A DNA stretch of 13,811 nt from an uncultured Collinsella sp. (GCA_958452935.1 CAUDVX010000044.1:1-13811); one strand, 5' to 3'; counted from the first letter of the stretch, positions 1 to 6,837 are shown. A program made the numbers and translations. The notes: generated from the sequence alone by a model not told the origin.

Positions 1-356
1 ACCGCATTACTATCGACGGTCTCGAGGTCTTTGCCAACCACGGCGTGTATCCCGAAGAGAACGCGCTGGGCCAGAAGTTCATCGTGTCCTTGGTGCTCTA
101 TGCCGACCTGCGTGCAGCGGGGGAGCACGATAACCTGGACGCTTCGATTGACTACGGCTCGGTGTGCCACGATGTCGATGGCTATCTGCGCGAGCATACG
201 TTTAAACTCATCGAGGCGGCAGCCGAGGGTGTGGCCCAGATGCTGCTGCGTCGTTACCCCTTGCTGCTTGGTGTGCGCATAAAGCTCGATAAGCCGTGGG
301 CGCCCGTCGGTCTTCCCCTGGCAAGCTGCGGCGTCGAAATCGAGCGCGTGCGCTAA
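1..356 (+). CDS. folB: Dihydroneopterin aldolase FolB, 5' truncated
   Basis: FolB converts 7,8-dihydroneopterin to 6-hydroxymethyl-dihydropterin and glycolaldehyde in cytosolic folate synthesis. The frame is open from position 3 to the TAA at 354-356, so about 117 residues are present and only the first few are lost at the window edge; the family is usually near 120 residues. Visible family features are the opening strand ending in VFANHGVYPEE, the GQKF segment, LYADLRAAGEHDNLDASIDYG with the D-x-L-x-x-x-x-x-Y pattern, an LIEAAAEG helix carrying the conserved glutamate, and a late IKLDKPWAP strand matching the usual V-x-K-P ending. It converges on the next gene with only 6 nt between the two stop codons and no obvious terminator hairpin there. 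Other folate genes may lie upstream, outside the window. Confidence 0.9.
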   Translation, partial: RITIDGLEVFANHGVYPEENALGQKFIVSLVLYADLRAAGEHDNLDASIDYGSVCHDVDGYLREHTFKLIEAAAEGVAQMLLRRYPLLLGVRIKLDKPWAPVGLPLASCGVEIERVR

Positions 357-362
357 CCGGTT

Positions 363-1139
363 CTAATACGTCTCTATGGGTGGCTGCTTGAGCCGCTGCG
401 ACAGGGCTCTATTGTTGGGGCAGTACGTATCGAGCAGGGCGTGAAACCGCTGATTGTGGCTTGGCTCGAGCAGGTGGACGAACTCGTGGGCGACAACCAT
501 GTCGAGACACTCGATGGGATAGGCGGCGAGTTCGCGTGCGATGCGAATGGCTCCGGTCTTGGGCGTGCATGATCCCCAACGCGTTTTCATGCTGCGGACA
601 GAAACGCGGGAAACGGCGACGCTCATTGTAATTTCGTATGTGCGCACCATATCGCGTAGCGCTGCGGTGACCTCGGATGCATAGAGCTGGTCGATGCGGG
701 TCTGGAGCTCATCGGACGTCAGGCCGTCGAGGGTTGCGCGCCGCTTGGCCTGTGGGCGTTCGTTCGATTTGTCGGCACCCATAAAACTTGCGAAGGTGGC
801 CTGCTTGGGCCGCGGTGCGGGTGATGCAAAGTTGCGATCGAGTGCGTCCTGTACCGTGATGGGCATGCCCCAAAGTGCAATGATGGACGAGGGGCTGAGC
901 GGCTCTCGTGCCGTCGCCTGACGTTGCTCGCGCTGGGCAAGTCGACTGATAATCCAGGCGCTGTTGCGCTTCACAAACGCTTCGATACGCTCGCGGCTGG
1001 CGCCGAGCGGTGCACTGGCGTGGACCTCACCGCTCGATGTGACGCGTAGGTTGAAGTTCTTGACGCGCTTTTTGGTAACGACGACGGGGATGGATGTGCC
1101 ATCTGGTCGGGATACGGTAATCGTAAATTGCTGCGTCAA
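363..1139 (-). CDS. YgjP-like (DUF45) zinc metallopeptidase
   Basis: Predicted cytosolic metalloprotease of the YgjP/DUF45 group, related to SprT and M48 gluzincins; the substrate is unknown. With the chosen start it has 258 residues. An N-terminal beta region runs to about residue 70, a charged low-complexity insert spans about 105-135, and the catalytic part shows a TRWGSC motif (186-191), HEFVH (His218, Glu219, His222) and a third likely ligand in SHNQRF (His228). The frame stays open up to an ATG at 1202. I chose the TTG at 1139-1137 because GAAGGA lies 6 nt upstream of it. The first 21 residues of the longer version would also be translated from a GC-rich palindrome between this gene and the dipeptidase. 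The ATG at 1172 is another alternative. The function is secure at family level only. Confidence 0.85.
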   Translation of the reverse strand: MTQQFTITVSRPDGTSIPVVVTKKRVKNFNLRVTSSGEVHASAPLGASRERIEAFVKRNSAWIISRLAQREQRQATAREPLSPSSIIALWGMPITVQDALDRNFASPAPRPKQATFASFMGADKSNERPQAKRRATLDGLTSDELQTRIDQLYASEVTAALRDMVRTYEITMSVAVSRVSVRSMKTRWGSCTPKTGAIRIARELAAYPIECLDMVVAHEFVHLLEPSHNQRFHALLDTYCPNNRALSQRLKQPPIETY

Positions 1140-1161
1140 AAGCGGTCCTTCAGATTGGGGA

Positions 1162-1197
1162 CGGGCCGGCATGTCGACCGTTCGGCATGCCGGCCCG
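1162..1197. repeat. 12-bp inverted repeat between dipeptidase and protease genes
   Basis: Arms 1162-1173 and 1186-1197 pair perfectly (CGGGCCGGCATG with its complement) around a 12-nt loop. The repeat lies just past the dipeptidase stop codon in the minus direction, so it may end or stabilise that transcript. There is no T-run after it on the minus strand, so it is not a textbook intrinsic terminator. Confidence 0.6.
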
Positions 1198-1213
1198 CTC
1201 AAGGGATGTGAAA

Positions 1214-2227
1214 TTAATAACGCTCAAAGAAGGCAAGCGCGTTGTCGCTGCAGAGCTTCTGCATCACGGTCTTGCCAAAGTGCTTGGAAAGCATGTTCTG
1301 GAACTCGGGCATCTTGCTGGCATCGGAGAGGAAAGCGGGCACCGTGGCTCCGTCCCAGTCGCCGCCGAGTGCAATGACGTCCTCGCCGCCCAGGTCGAGC
1401 CAGTGCTCGATATGTGCCGCCAGCTGGTCGAAGGTGACGTCTGCGGCGGTCTTGTCGGTTGCGTCGTTGGAAAGGAACTCGCTGCAGTAGTTGAGGCCGA
1501 CGATGCCACCCGCGTCGCGAATGGTGCGGAACTGGTCGTCGGTGAGGTTGCGCTTGACGCCGCAGACGGTGCGGGAGTTGGAGTGGCTGGCGACGAAGGG
1601 GCGCGTGGCGTGGGCGACAACCTCGTCAAAGCACTCATCGTTGAGGTGGGAGACGTCGAGTACCATGCCGGCGTGCTCCATCTGCGTAAGTGCCTCGATG
1701 CCGGCAGCGGTGAGGCCGGCGTGGGTATCGTGCCCGCTCGCGAGCGGTCCCTGCGCGTTCCAGCTGAGTGACGACATAAGCACGCCCAAGCTCTTGAGCA
1801 CCTCGATCAGCGCGGGGTCCTCGGCAAAGAACGTGGCGTTTTCGATGGTGTAGATGCAAGCGACCTTGCCGTCCTTGAGCGCGGGGCGAATGTCTGCGGC
1901 GCTGCGTACGTTGACCATGCGGTCGTGGTTGAGCATTGCCTGGCCGCTCATATGCGCCATGATTTGCGCCTGGAAGCGCGCGGCGTGGGCGGTGGGAATC
2001 TCGTCGGGGACAAACGTGGCGAAGCACTGTGCCCACGGTGTGTTGCCGATCTTTGCGAGCGAGATGGCGCAGGCGTTGCCCTCGATGAGATCGAAATCTT
2101 GCGGATGCGTTTCGTCGCCGGGGAAATAACCGTCGGTACCGGCGGTAAAGCGCAGGTCGAGATCGAGTGTGGCCCAGCCGATGCGGTCAGCGGTGTCGCA
2201 GTGTAGGTCAAATACGGGATATGCCAT
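1214..2227 (-). CDS. Membrane dipeptidase family (peptidase M19)
   Basis: Zinc dipeptidase of the renal-dipeptidase (M19) family, which hydrolyses dipeptides, often with a D- or dehydro-residue at the C-terminal side; bacterial members are usually cytosolic and this one has no signal peptide. It has 337 residues, normal for the family. The metal-binding set is visible: DLHCDT near the N-terminus (His9, Asp11), the bridging glutamate in YTIEN (Glu129), DVSH (His194) and ASHSNSR (His215), followed by the ALGGDWDG loop (Asp290, Asp292). The start at 2227 is preceded by GGAGGA. An in-frame ATG ten codons upstream lacks such a site. It is divergent from slyD and may be transcribed alone, since the next minus-strand gene has its own ribosome binding site beyond an inverted repeat. 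The physiological substrate cannot be told from sequence. Confidence 0.92.
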   Translation of the reverse strand: MAYPVFDLHCDTADRIGWATLDLDLRFTAGTDGYFPGDETHPQDFDLIEGNACAISLAKIGNTPWAQCFATFVPDEIPTAHAARFQAQIMAHMSGQAMLNHDRMVNVRSAADIRPALKDGKVACIYTIENATFFAEDPALIEVLKSLGVLMSSLSWNAQGPLASGHDTHAGLTAAGIEALTQMEHAGMVLDVSHLNDECFDEVVAHATRPFVASHSNSRTVCGVKRNLTDDQFRTIRDAGGIVGLNYCSEFLSNDATDKTAADVTFDQLAAHIEHWLDLGGEDVIALGGDWDGATVPAFLSDASKMPEFQNMLSKHFGKTVMQKLCSDNALAFFERY

Positions 2228-2259
2228 GGTTCCTCCGGTTGCAGCGTTTCTTTGCAAAC

Positions 2260-2289
2260 TGTCATTGAATTGTATGACTAGGGTATAGT
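2260..2289 (+). promoter_or_regulatory. Possible slyD-ureE promoter
   Basis: TATAGT at 2284-2289 resembles a -10 box. A weak -35 (TGTCAT, 2260-2265) lies 18 nt upstream. On the minus strand TACAAT (2274-2269) could be the -10 box of the divergent dipeptidase. A 6-bp GGCGGC/GCCGCC hairpin (2307-2312 with 2324-2329) lies in the slyD 5' leader. The assignment is weak because neither -35 box is convincing. Confidence 0.3.
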
Positions 2290-2347
2290 TAGCGCCATAT
2301 GTTCATGGCGGCCCGCGTTGTGCGCCGCCCTTATTACGGAGGTTACC

Positions 2348-2776
2348 ATGTCCAACCAGGGCAAGAAGGTCAAGACCCATTATCGCGGCACGCTCGATGA
2401 CGGCACGCAGTTCGATAGCTCCTACGATCGCGGCGAGCCGCTGGAGTTCACCTGCGGCGCCGGTCAGATGATCAAGGGCTTCGACGCTGCTGTTGTCGAC
2501 ATGCAGGTGGGCGAGAAGAAGACCGTGCACATTCCTGCTGCCGATGCCTACGGCGAGCACAATCCTGAGATGGTTATTACCTTCCCGGCCGAGCAGGTTC
2601 CCAACATCGAGCAGATCGAGAAGGGCATGAAGCTCTTCCTGTCCATGCCGAGCGGCATGCCCGTCCCCGCCGTCGTCATTGACGTGACGCCCGAGGCCGT
2701 GACGCTCGATGCCAACCACGAGCTTGCCGGCAAGGACCTCAACTTTGATATCGAGCTCGTCGAGGTCGAGGGCTAG
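2348..2776 (+). CDS. slyD: SlyD-type FKBP peptidyl-prolyl isomerase
   Basis: Cytosolic peptidyl-prolyl cis-trans isomerase and folding chaperone of the FKBP/SlyD family, 142 residues. The first ~70 residues form the split FKBP domain (VKTHYRGTLDDGTQFDSS, then GQMIKGFDAAVVDMQVGEKK and the PAADAYGE strand). Residues about 72-122 are the inserted flap chaperone domain, and DANHELAGKDLNFDIELVEV closes the FKBP fold, as in SlyD. The His/Cys-rich nickel-binding tail of E. coli SlyD is absent; the protein stops at VEVEG. The ATG at 2348 has GGAGGT 4 nt upstream. An in-frame GTG at 2318 would add ten unrelated residues and was rejected. The stop is 3 nt before the UreE-like gene, which suggests a translationally coupled pair. 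Codon choice is strongly biased (AAG, ATC, GGC, GAG), as in well-expressed genes. Confidence 0.92.
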   Translation: MSNQGKKVKTHYRGTLDDGTQFDSSYDRGEPLEFTCGAGQMIKGFDAAVVDMQVGEKKTVHIPAADAYGEHNPEMVITFPAEQVPNIEQIEKGMKLFLSMPSGMPVPAVVIDVTPEAVTLDANHELAGKDLNFDIELVEVEG

Positions 2777-2779
2777 AGC

Positions 2780-3358
2780 ATGCCTGAACGCTTGGTTTCG
2801 ACGACATGTTTGGGAAATCTCAACGATCCGTCCTATGAACTCCTGCTTCGCCGGGAGCTGGGCGGTGTCTTTGAGGTCGATGAGCTACTGCTCGATTGGG
2901 ACCAGGCTGATGTATGCGCGTTTGTGGGCGTGACGGAGCTGGGGCGCACGATCGATGTTCGGCTGGATGCTACCGACGGTGGTCGTCTTGCCGACGGCGA
3001 CGTGCTCGCCATTGACCGTTCGGGCGTGGTGCCCGTGGCGGTTGTCGTGCGCCTGCGCAGCGCCGAGGTTTATTTGGTCGAAGTCGACCGCATGGATCCG
3101 ATTGCGCTCGCGCATGCGTGCTGGGAGATCGGCAACATGCATGCGCCGCTCTTCCGGGGCGACTCGGACGAGCATACCGTGCGCATGTATACGCCGGTAC
3201 AGCCTGTTTTGGGCCGCATGCTCCGGGGTGTCGAGGGTGTTCGACTCACGGTGGTCACACACGAGCTCGATGCCAGCCGACGCTTTGCATCGAGCGCGGC
3301 GGATGTCGTTGTGAGTATGGCTCCAGACTTTACGATCGTAAAGAAGGCGCGCGGTTAA
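2780..3358 (+). CDS. ureE: UreE-like urease accessory / nickel metallochaperone protein
   Basis: A 192-residue protein resembling UreE, the dimeric chaperone that delivers nickel to urease. The N-terminal ~75 residues have the UreE pattern of short strands, with LGRTIDVRLDATDG and RLADGDVLAID recalling the usual R-x-x-D and L-x-x-G-D-x-L elements. The C-terminal part has LAHACWEIGNMHAPLF (about 110-124), matching the signature helix that carries the conserved interface histidine, here His121. It also has the later VLGRMLRGVEGV helix. There is no His-rich tail. The start is 3 nt after the slyD stop, and the GAGG sequences at the end of slyD probably serve as its ribosome binding site. No urease structural or other accessory gene is in the window, so its client could lie elsewhere or be a different nickel enzyme. 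Family assignment is by motif memory and is moderately sure. Confidence 0.72.
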   Translation: MPERLVSTTCLGNLNDPSYELLLRRELGGVFEVDELLLDWDQADVCAFVGVTELGRTIDVRLDATDGGRLADGDVLAIDRSGVVPVAVVVRLRSAEVYLVEVDRMDPIALAHACWEIGNMHAPLFRGDSDEHTVRMYTPVQPVLGRMLRGVEGVRLTVVTHELDASRRFASSAADVVVSMAPDFTIVKKARG

Positions 3359-3368
3359 CGTGCGTATG

Positions 3369-3413
3369 AGTAAGACGGACTTTGAGAGGCAACTATTCAA
3401 AGTCCGTCTTACT
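3369..3413. repeat. 17-bp perfect inverted repeat after the UreE-like gene
   Basis: Arms 3369-3385 and 3397-3413 (AGTAAGACGGACTTTGA and its exact complement) flank an 11-nt loop. It begins 11 nt after the UreE-like stop and ends 28 nt before the HAD phosphatase start. It could end slyD-ureE transcription or act on both strands, but no U-tract follows on either strand. Its AGT...ACT ends are shared with the longer repeat at 13612-13678. Confidence 0.8.
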
Positions 3414-3441
3414 GTTGATGAGGTGCTTTGGGGGAAAGCAT

Positions 3442-4239
3442 ATGGGTCTTGAGGGAATCAAGCTGATTGCATGCGATTTGGACGGCACTTTGCTGCATCC
3501 GGGGGAGCGCGAGCCGCGTTCCGAGGCCTTTGAGCTCATCGATGAACTGCATCGTCGCGGTATCGTGTTTATGCCGGCGAGCGGCCGTCAATATGCGAGC
3601 TTGCGCTATCTGTTTGCCCCGGTGGCCGATGAGCTCGCCTATGTATGCGAAAACGGAGCCCTGGTGATGAGCGAGGGGCGTGCCGTTGTCAAGCGTTCCA
3701 TGGAGCGTAGCCTTGCTATGGATATCGCGAATGCTGTGGTTGCGTATCCCCATGCCGACGTGACCCTTTCGTGTGAGGGGCACCTCTACACCATGAGCGG
3801 CAACGATACGTTCGTCGACCATTTGCGCTATGAGGTCCACTGCGACGTGGCGGTGGTCGACCGTCCCGAGGACATCGACGAGGACGTCATTAAGATTGCC
3901 TTCCAGACGCCCGAGGTGGATCAGCCGGCGGCGCTGGAGCATTTTGAGCGCCTCTTTAGCGACCGTGTCGACGTGATGACGTCGGGAACCGAATGGACGG
4001 ACTTTATCGGTTTCGGTTCGGGCAAGGGCTCCGCGCTTGCCGACTACGGTCGTGCCCTGGGGATTTCGCCCGATGAGATGATGGCGTTTGGCGATAACGA
4101 AAACGACCGCGACATGCTCAACGTCGTGGGCCATCCTTATCTGATGGAGAGCTGCAATCCCAGCATGCGTGGCATCAACGACCGCGTTCGCTATGTGCGC
4201 ACGGTCGAAGAAGAACTGTGCCGCCTGCTCGCCGAGTAG
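3442..4239 (+). CDS. Cof-type HAD-IIB family phosphatase
   Basis: Cytosolic haloacid-dehalogenase-superfamily hydrolase of the Cof/YidA type (class IIB cap), 265 residues. These enzymes remove phosphate from sugar phosphates, FMN, PLP precursors or similar metabolites; the substrate cannot be assigned here. All four catalytic motifs are present: DLDGT (nucleophile Asp12, acid/base Asp14), ASGR (Ser47), the lysine of GSGKGSAL (Lys195) and GDNEND (Asp218, Asp222). The cap lies between motifs II and III, at about residues 80-185. The ATG at 3442 follows a purine-rich GGGGGAAAG. The frame is open upstream to 3382, but that stretch runs through the inverted repeat and would add a non-homologous leader. 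It converges on perR, with a 77-nt spacer holding only an imperfect, widely spaced inverted repeat (4246-4255 with 4301-4310). Confidence 0.9.
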   Translation: MGLEGIKLIACDLDGTLLHPGEREPRSEAFELIDELHRRGIVFMPASGRQYASLRYLFAPVADELAYVCENGALVMSEGRAVVKRSMERSLAMDIANAVVAYPHADVTLSCEGHLYTMSGNDTFVDHLRYEVHCDVAVVDRPEDIDEDVIKIAFQTPEVDQPAALEHFERLFSDRVDVMTSGTEWTDFIGFGSGKGSALADYGRALGISPDEMMAFGDNENDRDMLNVVGHPYLMESCNPSMRGINDRVRYVRTVEEELCRLLAE

Positions 4240-4316
4240 GTTTTCGGGACATGCCTAGAAATGTGCTGCTTGCTGTAGCGGATGGGCAAGTAGATTTGCG
4301 GGCATGTTCCAAACAT

Positions 4317-4697
4317 CTACCGGCAGTCGGGGCAGAGACCCTCGAAAATGGTGTAGTGCGACGTGACGTGCCAGCCGATTTGCTCGGATGCTTTGGCGTC
4401 GAGCTGGGCATCGAAGGGGAGCGGTACGTCGATGACGCGGCTGCACGAGGTGCAGATGATATGCGCATGCGGCTCGATGGTGCGATCGAAGCGACTCCCG
4501 CCCGGCGTCTTGATCGAGAGGATTTCTCCGGCATCTGCCAAGAGATTGAGGTTGCGGTAGACCGTGCCGCGGCTGATCTTGTCATCCTGTTCGCGCACGG
4601 CGTTGTAGATTTCGTCGGCGGTGGGATGGTTATAGCTTTGGCGCACGGCGTCAAGAACCAGCTTTCGCTGCTTGGTATTCCTTCTTTGCACCGCCAT
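4317..4697 (-). CDS. perR: PerR-like Fur family repressor
   Basis: DNA-binding metalloregulator of the Fur family, 126 residues. The N-terminal winged helix (about 1-70) includes HPTADEIYNAV and the recognition-helix segment ISRGTVYRNLNLLADAG. The dimerisation part has two zinc-binding pairs, CTSC (Cys82, Cys85) and CPDC (Cys122, Cys125). The regulatory-site residues line up with Bacillus subtilis PerR as I recall its numbering: His24, Asp71, His77, His79 and Asp90 for His37, Asp85, His91, His93 and Asp104, with nearly identical spacing. Fur itself usually has glutamate where Asp71 stands, so a peroxide-sensing PerR is the better call. The ATG at 4697 has GAGG just upstream. It lies 61 nt after the acylphosphatase on the same strand, and weak AT-rich half-sites in that gap could be an autoregulatory operator. 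Zur or Fur are less likely alternatives. Confidence 0.83.
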   Translation of the reverse strand: MAVQRRNTKQRKLVLDAVRQSYNHPTADEIYNAVREQDDKISRGTVYRNLNLLADAGEILSIKTPGGSRFDRTIEPHAHIICTSCSRVIDVPLPFDAQLDAKASEQIGWHVTSHYTIFEGLCPDCR

Positions 4698-4758
4698 GCG
4701 CCTCGCCTCTTTTCTATCAATGGTCGTAGGTAAATGATACCGTATTTAGCACACAATA

Positions 4759-5169
4759 CTAATAATGAGGACTGAAACCGTCTTCATTGGCAAGTGGGGC
4801 TCGGGCCTGGGCATCTACAAGGCGAAAACGCGTTCCCATGCGCTCGTAGGAGGCATGAAGTGCCTCGAGATGAGATAGGATGTCTGCCGGAGCTCCCTGT
4901 ATCTCCATCTCGACTGAGCCGTCTTCCATGTTACGCACCCAGCCGGTGAGTGCGCGTGCCTGCGCGAGGTTGGTGTTGGTAAAGCGAAAACCAACGCCTT
5001 GGACTTGCCCCGCCCAGCGCAGGAAATAGCGCTGCGGGGCGTCTTGAGTGGCCTCGTCGCTTGCGAGCACGGTGAGCCTACGGCGCAGCTCAAGCTCGAC
5101 GCCAGAGGGCTTTTGGGGTTCGCGGCTGCCGCCGGTGACGCCCGAGAAAAGCTTGTCGAAAAAACCCAT
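4759..5169 (-). CDS. acyP: Acylphosphatase with N-terminal extension
   Basis: Acylphosphatase hydrolyses carboxyl-phosphate bonds such as those of acetyl- or acyl-phosphates. The C-terminal ~90 residues form the standard domain: GQVQGVGFR contains the phosphate-binding loop and catalytic arginine (Arg62), and GWVRNMEDGSVEMEIQG contains the catalytic asparagine (Asn80). The protein has 136 residues against about 90 for the family. The extra ~45 N-terminal residues start MGFFDKLFSG, an amphipathic helix-like stretch, followed by a charged linker. The ATG at 5169 is only 2 nt after the oxidoreductase stop, so the two genes are almost certainly cotranscribed and coupled. No start codon obviously gives the short form. 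perR follows 61 nt downstream on the same strand. Confidence 0.9.
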   Translation of the reverse strand: MGFFDKLFSGVTGGSREPQKPSGVELELRRRLTVLASDEATQDAPQRYFLRWAGQVQGVGFRFTNTNLAQARALTGWVRNMEDGSVEMEIQGAPADILSHLEALHASYERMGTRFRLVDAQARAPLANEDGFSPHY

Positions 5170-5171
5170 CG

Positions 5172-6278
5172 CTATGCCTGCTTGTTAGAGTCAGCGGGGA
5201 AGGCGATACCCGCCTGCTGGCGCACGGCATCCATGATGCGCAATGAGACGAGCGTGACATCGCGGTAGTGGCCAAGCTCGTGGCGTCCTGCCGGGGTCTC
5301 CCAAATCTCTTCCTTGACGTTATCGATGCCGCCGATGGCGCTGATAAAGTCTGTGAGTTCGTATTCCATGGTGTTGCTCGATTTGGGCAGGTCGAGCACG
5401 CGGCCGTTGTCGCCCTGTTCGCGCGGTGCCTCGGTCGCCGAGCCGCGTACGACATCGCCGCGATAGTCGATGCGGACGTTGCGGGGCGTGGACAGATGGT
5501 CGATCTGGATAGTGCCACGCTCGCCTTCAATCTGCGAGGGCAGCAGGTCATTCGTAATTTTGGAGTGCGCGAGCTCGACGGAGATGCGGCCACCGCCGTA
5601 GCTGGCGAGGACGGAACCACAGCCATCGATGGGGCCGTGCGTGAGCTGTCGCGTGGTGGGGTCGAGCAGCGTAGTCATGCTCGTAAGGCCGGAGGGCATG
5701 CCGAAAATCTCGACCATGGGCTCGACGGTGTAGACGCCAATATCCATGAGGGAACCCGATGCCATGTTGCAGTCGAAGATATTGGTGGCGCGTCCCGCGA
5801 GAATCTCGTTGTAGCGCGAGGAATATTTGCCAAAGCGCAATGAGGCGCGGCGGATGGGGGCGATCTCGCCCAGGGCGTCTTCGATGGCGTGGAAGGCGGG
5901 ATCGTGGAGGGGACGCATGGCCTCGAGGGCCACGACACCTGCTGCCTCGGCAGCGCGGAAGACTTCCAGCGCCTGCGCCTCGGTGGCGCAGAAGGGCTTC
6001 TCGACGATGACGTGCTTGCCACCGGCGATGCAGGCGAGCGCCTGTTCGTAGTGAAGTGCATTGGGGCTGCCGATGTAGACGGCATCGACGTCGTTGGCGG
6101 AAGCGAGCTCGTCGAGTGCGGTGAAGTTGCGTTCGCCGCCGTGCTCGGCAGTAAAGGCGGCGCCGCGCTCGGCATTGCGCGAGAGCGTGCCCACAAACGC
6201 GGCTTGGTCGTTGGCGTTGACGACCTGGATAAAGTCGTCGGTAATCATGGATGTGCCGATGGTCGCGATGCGCAGCAT
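5172..6278 (-). CDS. Gfo/Idh/MocA family oxidoreductase
   Basis: NAD(P)-dependent dehydrogenase of the Gfo/Idh/MocA family, 368 residues, predicted cytosolic and acting on a sugar or cyclitol derivative that cannot be identified. The N-terminal Rossmann domain (1-120) begins MLRIATIGTSMITDDF and includes VDAVYIGSPNALHYEQA and the VEKP catalytic motif (Glu93, Lys94, Pro95). The C-terminal alpha/beta domain has the typical GSLMDIGVYTVEPM segment. The dinucleotide-binding loop reads G-T-S-M-I-T instead of G-x-G-x-x-A/G, a variant I recall from a subgroup of the family. The ATG at 6278 is preceded by AAGGGGG. Upstream sequence stays open for about 100 codons, but that part overlaps rnhA and is low complexity. 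It is the first gene of a pair with acyP, 73 nt after rnhA. Confidence 0.9.
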   Translation of the reverse strand: MLRIATIGTSMITDDFIQVVNANDQAAFVGTLSRNAERGAAFTAEHGGERNFTALDELASANDVDAVYIGSPNALHYEQALACIAGGKHVIVEKPFCATEAQALEVFRAAEAAGVVALEAMRPLHDPAFHAIEDALGEIAPIRRASLRFGKYSSRYNEILAGRATNIFDCNMASGSLMDIGVYTVEPMVEIFGMPSGLTSMTTLLDPTTRQLTHGPIDGCGSVLASYGGGRISVELAHSKITNDLLPSQIEGERGTIQIDHLSTPRNVRIDYRGDVVRGSATEAPREQGDNGRVLDLPKSSNTMEYELTDFISAIGGIDNVKEEIWETPAGRHELGHYRDVTLVSLRIMDAVRQQAGIAFPADSNKQA

Positions 6279-6351
6279 ACGTCCCCCTTGCGTTGTTTGG
6301 TCTACAGGATGAGTGTAGCGCGTGGGGATATAAAGCTGCGCGAAAACGCTA

Positions 6352-6837
6352 TTACAGGTCGCTCTCGTTGAAGCCGGTGTCGATATCGAGGTTGCTGCCG
6401 TCGGCCGCCGTGGTGGCGAGCTCATCGCAGCGCTCGTTGAGCTCGTGACCGGCGTGACCCTTAACCCAGATGAACTCAACCTTGTGCTTGCTCTTGGCGG
6501 CGAGCAGGCGCTCCCACAGGTCGCGGTTCTTGACGGGCTGCTTGTTGGCGGTTTTCCATCCGCGTTTTTTCCATCCGTCAATCCAGTGCTTGTTGAAGGC
6601 GTTGACGACGTACTGCGAATCGGAATGGACTTCGACGTCGCAGGGGCGGTTGAGTGCCTCGAGCGCCACGATGACCGCCATGAGCTCCATGCGGTTGTTG
6701 GTGGTCTTGGCGTAACCGCGCGAAAGCTCGGAGGTGAAGGTCTTGCCGGCGGGGTTGGTGTATTTGAGCACGGCGCCGTAGCCGCCGCGTCCCGGATTTG
6801 ATCGGGCCGAGCCGTCGGTATAGATGATGACCTTCAC
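6352..6837 (-). CDS. rnhA: Ribonuclease HI
   Basis: RNase H type 1, which cuts the RNA strand of RNA-DNA hybrids in the cytosol (R-loops, primer remnants). It has 161 residues from the chosen start, typical of the stand-alone enzyme. The catalytic acids are visible: YTDGS (Asp8), RMEL (Glu51), SDSQYV (Asp73) and CDELA (Asp138), plus the mobile-loop histidine of VKGHAGH (His128). It also keeps the basic handle region, WKKRGWKTANKQPVKNRDLW. The GTG at 6837 is chosen because AAAGGA lies just upstream and the protein then begins at the usual first strand. An ATG at 6888 would add 17 residues with no family match. TACAAT on the minus strand (6881-6876) is a plausible -10 box about 40 nt upstream, though without a good -35. 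Confidence 0.93.
   Translation of the reverse strand: MKVIIYTDGSARSNPGRGGYGAVLKYTNPAGKTFTSELSRGYAKTTNNRMELMAVIVALEALNRPCDVEVHSDSQYVVNAFNKHWIDGWKKRGWKTANKQPVKNRDLWERLLAAKSKHKVEFIWVKGHAGHELNERCDELATTAADGSNLDIDTGFNESDL

Noticed and set aside
4246..4310. Imperfect inverted repeat GGGACATGCC / GGCATGTTCC between HAD and perR
   Set aside because: Only 10 bp with a wobble, with a 45-nt loop and no T-run; too weak to call a terminator, though the gap between these convergent genes is otherwise empty.
4735..4770. Possible PerR/Fur operator upstream of perR
   Set aside because: The region is AT-rich with scattered half-sites, but it matches the 7-1-7 PerR box too poorly to list as a feature.
6279..6581. 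101-residue N-terminal extension of the Gfo/Idh/MocA protein
   Set aside because: The extension overlaps rnhA, is low complexity, and a proper ribosome binding site precedes the ATG at 6278.
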